Position numbers and translations under genes: made by a program
Assembly (NCBI RefSeq): GCF_012516375.2
Contig: NZ_CP051204.2
Location: 3,782,001-3,846,000, forward strand
Origin: Chitinophaga oryzae
GTDB lineage: Bacteria; Bacteroidota; Bacteroidia; Chitinophagales; Chitinophagaceae
Reading direction: 5' to 3'
Length of the DNA: 64,000 nt
The notes under the pieces: generated by a model
The model's input: the letters and a program-made list of their open reading frames with translations, nothing else
Databases searched by the model: none
Told to the model about the DNA's origin: nothing
Part shown: one piece after another, positions 15,820 to 24,161 of the stretch
Layout: each line of letters starts with the position of its first letter
How positions within the stretch are numbered: the stretch's first letter is position 1

Positions 15820-18800
15820 TTATAAGTTAACATTAAGGCCGATGTTGTAGGCTCTCTGTATCGGGTAGTTGAAACCATTGTTTCCCAGCTCGGGGTCCCA
15901 CAGTTTGAACTTTGTAATATTGAAGAGATTCAGGCCGTTGACATAGATGCGGCAGTACCTTACGCCGATCCGCTCCATTAGGGAAGCCGGCAGCACATAT
16001 CCTATTTCTGCTGTTTTCAGCCGCAGGAAGCTGCCGTCGCGCATCCACCAGGAGCTTTGCTGCAGGTTGTTTTCGATGGCCTGCGCGCTGGTGCCCAGCC
16101 GGGGATAGAGGGCATACAGGTTTTGGTTTTCCTCCGACCAGTGGTCGTCAGCAAACGCCTGCAGCACCTGTGACTGGCTTTGGATCTGCGGAGAAGGAGG
16201 GATAACAAAGGGGCTCACCGACCTGGGGTCCATAAAGAAGCTTACCCTGGCTTGCCCCTGGAAACGGGCATTCAGTTCAAAGCCTTTGTAGTTGATCGAA
16301 AAGCCGAAGCCGTACATGATCTGCGGTACGGTAGGAAATCCCAGCGGGACCATGTCGGCCACGGTAAGGCGACCGTCTCCATTCAGGTCGCGGTATTTGA
16401 TGTCGCCGCCACGGGGAGGATTACCGCCAAATGTCTGGGAGGGAGATGCCATCGCCTCTTTGTCGTCCACAAAAAGCCTTTCGGCGATATAGCCGAACTT
16501 CTGGTTCAGCATCGTGCCGGACACGTAACGCCAGGGCTCTGCATACTGTGGCTCTTCATAAGTGCCGTAAGTCCCTTTCGAATAAGTGAAGTTGGACATG
16601 TATTGGATCCTGAGGTTTTTGGAGAACACCTGGTTGTAGTTGGCGGTAAGGTCGAGGCCACTCACTTTAACGGTGCCTACATTGGTCAGGATACCCGCTT
16701 CCAGCCCCATGCTGGAGGGGATATTACGAGACATCAGGATATTGCGGCGGTCTTGCTTCCAGTATTCCGCGATGAAGTCGAAATTTTTAAAGAGGGAGAA
16801 CTCCATGCCCGTATTGAGGATTTCAGCGGTTTCCCAGGTGACGTTGGTGTTCTCGTAGTTGTTGATCTTTACGCCGTTGCGGTTATAGATGTTCTGTAAG
16901 CCGAAGTAGGCGCCATTACTGGCATTGAGGTTTACGTCGGAGAGGTAGAAGAAACGTTGCTGCCCGATATCGTCGTTGCCGCTCAAGCCATAGCTGGCCC
17001 TGAGCTTCAGTGAAGTGATCACGTTTGTCAGGCCCTCGCTCCAGAATTTTTCCCTTGACACCATCCATGATGCGCCAACGGTGGGAAAGAAGCCAAAGCG
17101 GTTGTTCTTTGAAAACCTTTCTGATCCGTTGTATCCGAAGTTGAATTCCAGGAAATAACGGGTAGCATAGTTGTAGCTGAGGCGGCCCGCCAGGTTAAGG
17201 TTCCTGTAGGGCAGGGAGTATTGCAGGCTGGGCTGTTTGGTAACAGGGTCGGTGCCGTTGGCCACCAGCCGTTGTTGCCGCACGCCGATCAATGACGTGG
17301 AAATATCGTGTTCGCCCAACTGTTTATGATATTCAAGCTGTCCCTGGAACTGCAGGAAAGTATTGGCATCCTTATTCCCTGGTGAGTAGACCAGGTATTC
17401 GGTGGCGGCGCCGTTGTTGCCGGAGCCGAGGCTGCCGAGGAAAGTGCCGCCGGGAAGTGAATTGAGCCATGTGAGCCGGTATTCGCCGGTGGCTTTGTTG
17501 TAATCCTGTGGCTGTACCGTATAGTAGAACGGGTTATAGGCCATGGTATTGTCGAAATAGGAATAGCGGTTGGTGTTGAAGAATCCATGAAACTTCAGGC
17601 CCGGGGTGATAAAGCTGAAGTCCTGATGTAATTCCAGGGTGGCCGACATCCGCGATTCAGAGAAACGTTTGTATCCTCTCAGCATCTGAGCATAAGGATT
17701 GGAATATCCTACGCCGGTGCCTGTACTGGAGGTCCCGCCGCTCTGGCTGGAGTTGCCGAACAGGATATGCTGGACAAGCCTGTTGGCTGAATCGGGGGCA
17801 TAATATGCAGGAAACAGGACGGGGCTTGTATGTACAGCAGCGCTGTAGAGATCGGAGGAAAACGACGCGTCGTTGGTGAGCGGACCGTTATAGTCGTTAA
17901 AGTTGCCCCACAGCCTCAGTACCATCTCCGTGGTTTTAGTAAGCTTCACATTAACGTTGGAGCGTAACTGGTAGTTCTTGTAATTTACGTTGTTGTTGAA
18001 GTTGTTGGCAGAACTTCTTTTCAGCATGCCATTGTCGTTGCTGAAAGAGCCGGATACCAGGAAACGGGCGATATCTCCGCCACCGCTCACATTCAGATTG
18101 GCCCGCTGGGTGCTGGCATATTTTTTAAACATCAGGTCCAGCCAGTCTACTGCCGGGTATACATAGGGATTGTGGCCGGGCGCTTTGTCGATGGTCTGTT
18201 GTGTATTATATATTTTATCCGCATCAAAAACGATGGGCTGCAGCGGATCGCGGGTGGTGCCGGCCTCATTGTACAGCTTCATGTAGGTGATGGGATCGGC
18301 CAGTTTGATACGCTGGGTAGGGGTGGAGATCGCATTTTCCAGGATGAGATTGAGCCTGGTCTTCCCTTCCTTGCCTTCCTTGGTGGTAACGAGAATAACG
18401 CCGTTGGCGCCCCTGGCGCCGTATAGCGCGGTGGCGCTGGCGTCTTTCAGTATGGAGAAGCTGGCAATATCGTTTACCTGGAGGCGTGCCAGGTCGTTGG
18501 TGGTCAGTTCAACGTTATCTATTAATATCAGTGGGTTCTGCCGGTACCCGAATGTAGTAACGCCGCGGATGAAAAAGTTGGAGTTGTCAAGGCCGGGCTG
18601 CCCGCTTTGCTGGAAGCCGATGATGCCGGCTACCTGGCCTGCCAGTGCGTTCGTGAGGTTACTCCCCGAGGTCCGGAGATTGTCGGCCGTAATGGTAGAT
18701 ACGGAGCCAACAACAGATTCCTTTATCTGCTTCCTGCCGAAGGCTGTTACCACAACGTCTGTCAGCACCGTCTCCAGCGGCTTGAGCTGAATGGAGAAGG

Positions 18801-19098
18801 TGTGTGTTTTCTCCGTTACAACAATGGTGTCTCCTTTGAAGCCTACAAACTTGAACAGGAGCGCGGTGCCGGGGGGGACGCTGATAGTAAATCTGCCGTT
18901 GTTGTCTGTCGCAGTGCCGAGTGATTTATTATTCGCCGCCATAATGGTGACGCCGGGAAGCGGCCTTCCGCTGGTATCGGTGACGGTACCCGTGGCGGGG
19001 AGCTTTTGCTGTGCAAAGACTTGCTGCGACAGCAGCAGGAAAAGGAGGAGCATGGGGTGGCAATACCATCTCCGGAATGGTGTGTGGAATTTCCTCAT
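15820..19098 (-). CDS. SusC/RagA TonB-linked outer-membrane transporter (pair 1)
   Basis: 1092 residues with a signal peptide ending VFAQQ. Domains: carboxypeptidase-regulatory-like beta-sandwich (about 35-110), plug beginning DVVVTAFGRKQ and including ILIDNVELTT and ILKDASATALYGARGANGVILVTT, then a 22-strand barrel ending in a Leu-rich strand (IGLNVNL). It imports oligomers through the outer membrane with TonB energy. First gene of the operon susC-susD-DUF4959/5000-DUF4998. No glycoside hydrolase belongs to this unit, so its ligand cannot be guessed. Confidence 0.95.
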   Translation of the reverse strand: MRKFHTPFRRWYCHPMLLLFLLLSQQVFAQQKLPATGTVTDTSGRPLPGVTIMAANNKSLGTATDNNGRFTISVPPGTALLFKFVGFKGDTIVVTEKTHTFSIQLKPLETVLTDVVVTAFGRKQIKESVVGSVSTITADNLRTSGSNLTNALAGQVAGIIGFQQSGQPGLDNSNFFIRGVTTFGYRQNPLILIDNVELTTNDLARLQVNDIASFSILKDASATALYGARGANGVILVTTKEGKEGKTRLNLILENAISTPTQRIKLADPITYMKLYNEAGTTRDPLQPIVFDADKIYNTQQTIDKAPGHNPYVYPAVDWLDLMFKKYASTQRANLNVSGGGDIARFLVSGSFSNDNGMLKRSSANNFNNNVNYKNYQLRSNVNVKLTKTTEMVLRLWGNFNDYNGPLTNDASFSSDLYSAAVHTSPVLFPAYYAPDSANRLVQHILFGNSSQSGGTSSTGTGVGYSNPYAQMLRGYKRFSESRMSATLELHQDFSFITPGLKFHGFFNTNRYSYFDNTMAYNPFYYTVQPQDYNKATGEYRLTWLNSLPGGTFLGSLGSGNNGAATEYLVYSPGNKDANTFLQFQGQLEYHKQLGEHDISTSLIGVRQQRLVANGTDPVTKQPSLQYSLPYRNLNLAGRLSYNYATRYFLEFNFGYNGSERFSKNNRFGFFPTVGASWMVSREKFWSEGLTNVITSLKLRASYGLSGNDDIGQQRFFYLSDVNLNASNGAYFGLQNIYNRNGVKINNYENTNVTWETAEILNTGMEFSLFKNFDFIAEYWKQDRRNILMSRNIPSSMGLEAGILTNVGTVKVSGLDLTANYNQVFSKNLRIQYMSNFTYSKGTYGTYEEPQYAEPWRYVSGTMLNQKFGYIAERLFVDDKEAMASPSQTFGGNPPRGGDIKYRDLNGDGRLTVADMVPLGFPTVPQIMYGFGFSINYKGFELNARFQGQARVSFFMDPRSVSPFVIPPSPQIQSQSQVLQAFADDHWSEENQNLYALYPRLGTSAQAIENNLQQSSWWMRDGSFLRLKTAEIGYVLPASLMERIGVRYCRIYVNGLNLFNITKFKLWDPELGNNGFNYPIQRAYNIGLNVNL

Positions 19099-19592
19099 GT
19101 AATTTGAAGTTATGGGTAAGAAAAAGACGTTCCCTGTCCGTCTTTATGACAAACAAATATTTTGGTTAATAATAGCGCATACGCTGGTCCTGCGTTGCGT
19201 TACAACGTGAATGCTGTTTAATACTTAATAATGTGTTAAAGAATCGCTACTGTCTTTTGAATTTTTTCTGAATGATTTTGGTCGTTACTGTTTTTATATG
19301 AGTTTTCCGGAAATAACCCTGTGCTGCGCGTGCGTTCGTGCACTGTCATTGCTCACCGTATTTCTGCAGAAAAGAACTGCCTGGTAGTGCCCCGGCACTA
19401 CTGTTTTTCGCTTTCGTGGTCTTTATCGTCAAGTGTTGATGGGGGTGTTCGTCCTATCAGTATAAATTTGTCTCAATAGCAATATGCCGTCATCAAAATT
19501 ATCAATAAGGCAGAATTGATTTACAGGTAAATTTGACTTATTTCGGCACAATATTGCCTTTTTTTTGGGTGTGCTGCCGGGAATGTTGTTAA
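19099..19592. other. 494-bp gap between AraC regulator and susC (pair 1)
   Basis: No gene is visible. It is AT-rich and should contain the susC promoter, reading to the left. The minus strand has a TAATTTTG box (CAAAATTA on plus, near 19,495) but no TTG at the right distance, so I do not call it. The ATTTTACCCC direct repeats found before the other two susC genes are absent, in line with control by the AraC protein and not by an HTCS. Confidence 0.4.
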
Positions 19593-20471
19593 TCAGAAAC
19601 GGAGTTGCAAGCTCTTTCGGTATTCTTTAGGTGTTAATCCTTTTTTTCTTTTGAATAACCTGTTAAAGTGGGTCGTGTGATTGAAACCTGCCCTGGATGC
19701 CAGTTCGGCCATGTTCATTTCTTTCTCTTGCATGAGGCGGCAGGCATAGCTGATACGGAGGTCATTTACAAAGTCAACGAAAGACTGTTGGGTCCTGCTT
19801 TTAAAAAAGCGGCAAAATGAGTAGGTGTTCATGGAAGCGACCGCTGCAATTTCCGTGAGGGGGATTTCCCGGCGAAAGTTGCTGAATATATGTTTAAAAA
19901 TAGCTTCCATCCTTGTTTGCTCCTTATCCCTAAACGGATTCTCATAATCAACGCTGGTTAATAACCGGTATTCTTTTGCTTCTGTTAAACAGACGATCAG
20001 CTCCATAAAGGAGCTGATCTGCCGCAGCCCATATTCGGTAAGCATACGCTTCATTAGTGCGACAATATTGTCTTTACAGGCGCCATAAAACTGGATACCC
20101 CGCTGTGCCGTATGCATCCATGATTCCAGCTGTGAGGTGCTTCCGAACAATGCTACACATTCTTTCAGCAGGGACGGTTCTATATTAATTACCATAGAGT
20201 GCGCCTGCAGCTGATTTTCGTTTCCGAAATAACTGGCCTCATTGTACCACACATGCGGTACATTTGAACCAACAAAGATGAGCTCTCCGCTTTCAAAGTA
20301 TTCCACATTGTCTCCTATAATCCGCCGGCCGGTGCTCTCCACCACATGTACCAGCTGACACTCCTTGTGAAAATGAAATTCTGTCGAAAACGCAGGAAGA
20401 CTGATCTCTTTTATCAGAAAGAGCTGGTCTGATATCAGATGGGGACTTAGTGTCGCTAAAATTGGTTTCAT
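19593..20471 (-). CDS. AraC family transcriptional regulator with cupin-like sensor
   Basis: 292 residues. The N-terminal half is a cupin-like ligand domain (FHFHKECQLVHVVE..., ESGELIFVGSNVPHVWYN). The C-terminal half (about 195-288) has two helix-turn-helix units: LTEIAAVASMNTYSFCRFFK and MAELASRAGFNHTTHFNRLFK, closing with GLTPKEYRK. It sits directly upstream of the pair-1 susCD operon on the same strand and downstream of the GH16 gene, so it likely controls one of these loci in response to a sugar. Cytoplasmic. Confidence 0.9.
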   Translation of the reverse strand: MKPILATLSPHLISDQLFLIKEISLPAFSTEFHFHKECQLVHVVESTGRRIIGDNVEYFESGELIFVGSNVPHVWYNEASYFGNENQLQAHSMVINIEPSLLKECVALFGSTSQLESWMHTAQRGIQFYGACKDNIVALMKRMLTEYGLRQISSFMELIVCLTEAKEYRLLTSVDYENPFRDKEQTRMEAIFKHIFSNFRREIPLTEIAAVASMNTYSFCRFFKSRTQQSFVDFVNDLRISYACRLMQEKEMNMAELASRAGFNHTTHFNRLFKRKKGLTPKEYRKSLQLRF

Positions 20472-21140
20472 TTTGATTTCTAATAAAGTAAAAGTGAAAA
20501 ATGTCGCCTCCCATGTAAATGCCGGAATGCCGGGTGTTTAGCAGTAAACATATTTTGAGGGTATTAGACAGGCAATATATATTACCTGCGCCTGGGGAAT
20601 CATGCGGGATGATAGTTGGGCAATGTCTTCATCCGATAAAAATACACTATTTATATACTGACTAGTTGATTGATGACAAAGAAAAAATTTAAAAAAATTT
20701 TTTTCTTTCGGCTGCACCTGTTGCCAATTTTGAGTGTCTTTTTTAATAAACGAGGGCGATAACAGTAATCAAAATATTAAACGTGAAGGGTATGAAGGGC
20801 ATATCAGCAATCCCAATAAACTGCAGGCGATTGTACAATGGGCAACTTGCATGCTGCCTCATGACAGGAGCTGAAGCGTGTGTTCGTTCCTGTGATACCC
20901 GGCCTGATAGTGGTTTTTATCTACCGGTGGCGGCTGAACGTATTGTCGCCGGGCGACGATGCGGCCAAAGCGGCCGGTGTGGACCTACGGTGAAAGATCG
21001 CGCTATGGAGGAACAGGTGCTCGTCCGGCTGGGGCTGTCGGAGGAGAGCAGCAAATGGTGATGGATTGAAAATAGTACTGACAACGGGGAAGAAATGGCC
21101 GGCCCGGAAAGCCGGCCATCGGAGAGCCCGACGTATTTCG
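20472..21140. other. 669-bp gap with AT-rich inverted repeat and a possible gene remnant
   Basis: No convincing intact gene. AAAGAAAAAATTT at 20678-20690 pairs with AAATTTTTTTCTTT at 20695-20708, an AT-only hairpin. Downstream, 20865-20993 (+) is a 42-codon frame without a good start. Its translation (IPGLIVVFIYRWRLNVLSPG, then DDAAKAAGVDLR) resembles one transmembrane helix plus the LNxLxLGDxxAxxxGVxxR loop of FecCD-type iron ABC permeases. A 92-residue ATG frame over the same bases reads as non-protein. I treat this as a decayed fragment at best. Confidence 0.3.
21095..21119 (-). terminator. Hairpin after GH16
   Basis: ATGGCCGGC at 21095-21103 pairs with GCCGGCCAT at 21111-21119 across a 7-base loop, 22 bases past the GH16 stop. 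On the minus strand it is followed by TTTCTT, a weak T tract. It is the likely end of the PUL transcript. Confidence 0.5.
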
Positions 21141-21980
21141 TTAGTTAGGCTGGTATACGCGCACATAATCGAAAACCACGCTATCGGGATAAGTCCCTAA
21201 GGAAGGAGTGCCGCCAAAGCCCGTGAGTTCCGTGCTTAAAATCATATACTGGGTGCGTTGAGACAGCCCGAAAGTGGTTTCCCATGTTTTCCTGCCATCA
21301 ATATAGAATTTATAAGTTGAGTCGGTCCATAACAATCCAAAGGTATGATAGCCTGTGTCTACAGCGGGGTAGGGCACCTGTATTCCCTGTGATTGATGGG
21401 CGGTGCCATAGCCGTTGATATGAATGGTCTGCCACACTTGCCCGGGGCTTTTGCGGTGGTATTCGAATATGTCTACTTCCGCGCCGTTCACCGCAGGATT
21501 ATTATAGGGCGTGTTGCCCATGGTGGGAGATTGCAGCCAGAAGGCCACATGCGGACCAATGCTTTTATTCATTTTAGCACGGCATTCGTAATACCCGTAT
21601 TTAGGGTTGAAATGCCCGTCGGTAGCGGTCTGCCCTACATAGTACGTGCTGCTGTCTTTTACCACCCGGATAACCATATTGCCGTTCCCGTCCAGGGAAA
21701 TGGTCCTGGCCCCGTCTACGGTAGCATACTGCCGGACGGTCCCGTTGGCCCTGTAGCTCCATTTGCTGGTGTCCATTTGTGTGCCGTTAAATTCGTCATT
21801 CCATACCAGGTGATAATTGGCCAGCAGTTTCTCGACGTCTGTTATCCCGCCTTTTTTACCGGCGGCTGAAATAGTGTTTGCAGGTATGCCCTGCAATTCG
21901 GACGGCGGCGTGTTTTTCTGGCATGCGGCAGCCAGTATAACGATACCGGCAGAAAGCCATAACAGTTTCGCTTTTTTCAT
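21141..21980 (-). CDS. GH16 family endo-glycosidase lipoprotein
   Basis: 279 residues. Lipoprotein signal with C20 (ILAAAC). The GH16 jelly roll has the catalytic ExDxxE strand as EVDIFE: nucleophile E168, D170, acid/base E173. Flanking family elements include HLVWNDEFNG near 57-66, GYYECRAKM and the closing DYVRVYQ. GH16 enzymes cut beta-1,3/1,4-linked glucans or galactans such as laminarin or agar. Which of these applies here is not decided by what I can see. Last gene of the PUL, 19 bases after GH2. The lipid anchor places it probably on the cell surface for first cuts. Confidence 0.92.
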   Translation of the reverse strand: MKKAKLLWLSAGIVILAAACQKNTPPSELQGIPANTISAAGKKGGITDVEKLLANYHLVWNDEFNGTQMDTSKWSYRANGTVRQYATVDGARTISLDGNGNMVIRVVKDSSTYYVGQTATDGHFNPKYGYYECRAKMNKSIGPHVAFWLQSPTMGNTPYNNPAVNGAEVDIFEYHRKSPGQVWQTIHINGYGTAHQSQGIQVPYPAVDTGYHTFGLLWTDSTYKFYIDGRKTWETTFGLSQRTQYMILSTELTGFGGTPSLGTYPDSVVFDYVRVYQPN

Positions 21981-21999
21981 AACGTTTGATTTTAGATAG

Positions 22000-24081
22000 T
22001 TAGAAAATTGGTGATGTTGATTCTCTCTGTTTAAACCGGTTGGATACTGTGTTCTCCAGGTTCCACACGCAACTGTCCTGTAATTGGTGCGCAGCTTTTA
22101 TCACAATCGCATTTTTGCCGGATTGCAAAACCACCTGCTCCCAGATGACCCGCCCAAGGGTATCGCGTTTGCCAGTCCCCATGTTTTTTCCGTTGACATA
22201 CAGCGTTGCGTTATTCTGGTTCGTATAGGCTTTAACGGTAGTTGTTTTGTTTTTCCGGCTGACGGCACGTTTCTCTGCCAGGTGCAGCATGGGTTCGCGG
22301 CTCCAGTTGGCCTGGTAGAAATAGAACGCATCCTTTTTTACTTTGCGGTCGTAGGTAACCAGGCCTTTATCATTGAGGCCGTTGACGCCGCCTTCGCTCC
22401 GGATGGCAGAACTGAAATCGGCCAGTGCCCAGACGAACTTCCCCCAGATAAAGGGCCGCGCTGCCAGTGTGGCCCAGGAAGCCTCATGATAGGCTGTTTG
22501 CCATTCTTCCGGGTGAAAGTTGCCATCCGCCACGGGCTTTTTCAGTTCTTCCTGATGGTGAAGGATATTGGCGCCGGCCCCGAATTCGCTGACGCCAATG
22601 GGTTTGTCCGGAAATTGCTGATGCATGTTGTCTGCCCAGGCGCCCATGTCTTTAAAGTCACCGCCATACCATCCATAGTATTTATTCCAGGCAATGACGT
22701 CGCTGACGGTGTTGAAATGACCGGAGTCCAGGAAGGTGGCGCAGGTGATGATCCTCGACGGATCTTCTTTTTGGGCCAGTTGCTGAAGCTCGTGAAGAAA
22801 AGGCACAGGATCGTCGTAATCCAGTTTTAATTCGTTGAACAAACCCCAGAAAACAACAGCGGGATGATTGTACCGCTGACGGATCATTTCAGTCAGCAGT
22901 TGCCTGGCGTGTGCTTTTAATGCCGGGTTGTCAGTGAAGCCGGTGCCTGTATAGCCGCCAGGGCCCACGAGCGGTATTTCTGTCCACAGAACGATACCGT
23001 TCTTGTCCGCGAGATGATAGAAATAATCCAGATGCGGATAATGTGTGAGCCGCATGGCGGTGGCGCCGGATTCCACGATCAGTGACATGTCTTTTGCATG
23101 ATCGTTGTTGTTCAGGGCGGAACCGCGTCCGGCCACATCTTCATGCAGCCCGAAGCCATAGAGATCGTAATGACGACCGTTGAGCATAAACCCTGAGCCT
23201 GCATCTACTTTAAAAGAACGCAGTCCCAACGGCTGGGTCACTTCATCGATCAGTTGATGGTCCTGGAACAACTGCACCGTTACCTCGTAAAGATATGGGT
23301 CTGTTCTGCCATTCCACAGATGAGGGCGGGGAATGGCGAGGGATTGCAGGAGGAGCGAATCACCGGTACCGATGCTCGCCTGTTTGCTCGCCACTTCCTG
23401 CTGCCGGGCGTCTTTGATAACGGTACGTGCTTCCAGGTTCCGGGTGGCGCCGGCCAGTGACAATTTCGTCAATACGTTTACCATGGCTTCGGCCGGGGTG
23501 ATTTTATCCTGGCGGATATACACGCCCGGCGACGCGTAATCCAGCGGGGTGATACAGTTCTTATCTGTGACGATCAGCCATACCGGGCGATGCAGGCCGC
23601 CGAATACATTAAAATCACCGGAGAGGGGCAGTACGTCCATCCGTTCGGCATTGCTGACCTGCACGGTGATGGTATTGCTGGTCCCAGCCTGCAGGAAGGC
23701 CGTAACCTCTGCGCAAAAGGCGGTATAACCGCCTTTATGTTCTGTGACGAATTTATTGTTCACCAGTACATCGGCTACCGAGTTGGCGCCTTCAAAATAA
23801 AGGAATATTCTTTTGTCTTTCCATTCAGGCCGGAAGGCAAGTTGCCGGGTATAAATGCCAGTGCCCCGGTAGTAGTGGAGCTGGCCGTTGAAAACATCTT
23901 TGTCATTCCAGGTATGCGGCAGGGTAACCTGTTGGAGAGGGGCGTTCCTGCGGACGTCGTACGAAAAGTGGAAATTCCAGTCGTTGTTCAGATTCAGGCA
24001 GGTCCTTGGAGCGCCCCCGCCGGCATAGCTCAGTAGCGTTATAAAGCAGGCGGCGATGGTGATAATGTATGTTCTTTTCAT
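22000..24081 (-). CDS. GH2 family glycoside hydrolase
   Basis: 693 residues with a secretory signal (about 1-22). GH2 order: sugar-binding jelly roll (about 28-175, with LPHTWNDKDVF and YRGTGIYTR), an Ig-like domain (about 180-290) and a TIM barrel from about 295. Acid/base is in WGLFNELKL (N416, E417) and nucleophile in GVSEFGAG (E499). GH2 includes beta-galactosidases, beta-glucuronidases and beta-mannosidases. An additional C-terminal domain of about 90 residues (YTNQNNATLYVNGKNMG...) fits the DUF4982-like ends of many Bacteroidota GH2 proteins. It probably trims oligomers in the periplasm made by the GH16 neighbour. Confidence 0.92.
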   Translation of the reverse strand: MKRTYIITIAACFITLLSYAGGGAPRTCLNLNNDWNFHFSYDVRRNAPLQQVTLPHTWNDKDVFNGQLHYYRGTGIYTRQLAFRPEWKDKRIFLYFEGANSVADVLVNNKFVTEHKGGYTAFCAEVTAFLQAGTSNTITVQVSNAERMDVLPLSGDFNVFGGLHRPVWLIVTDKNCITPLDYASPGVYIRQDKITPAEAMVNVLTKLSLAGATRNLEARTVIKDARQQEVASKQASIGTGDSLLLQSLAIPRPHLWNGRTDPYLYEVTVQLFQDHQLIDEVTQPLGLRSFKVDAGSGFMLNGRHYDLYGFGLHEDVAGRGSALNNNDHAKDMSLIVESGATAMRLTHYPHLDYFYHLADKNGIVLWTEIPLVGPGGYTGTGFTDNPALKAHARQLLTEMIRQRYNHPAVVFWGLFNELKLDYDDPVPFLHELQQLAQKEDPSRIITCATFLDSGHFNTVSDVIAWNKYYGWYGGDFKDMGAWADNMHQQFPDKPIGVSEFGAGANILHHQEELKKPVADGNFHPEEWQTAYHEASWATLAARPFIWGKFVWALADFSSAIRSEGGVNGLNDKGLVTYDRKVKKDAFYFYQANWSREPMLHLAEKRAVSRKNKTTTVKAYTNQNNATLYVNGKNMGTGKRDTLGRVIWEQVVLQSGKNAIVIKAAHQLQDSCVWNLENTVSNRFKQRESTSPIF

Positions 24082-24161
24082 GGTGAGTATTACAGATCAA
24101 AAGTCGTTGATTGTGGCTATTGGCTATTCCGGTGCATATTGCTACTGTGCTGCCGGGAAGA

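Noticed and set aside
20783..21061. 92-residue frame on the plus strand in the gap before GH16
   Set aside because: Odd amino-acid make-up, no promoter or family likeness; a different frame over the same bases looks more protein-like, and neither is intact.
22084..22830. Long plus-strand frame opposite the GH2 gene
   Set aside because: It mirrors a strongly supported GH2 coding sequence and has no recognisable domain.
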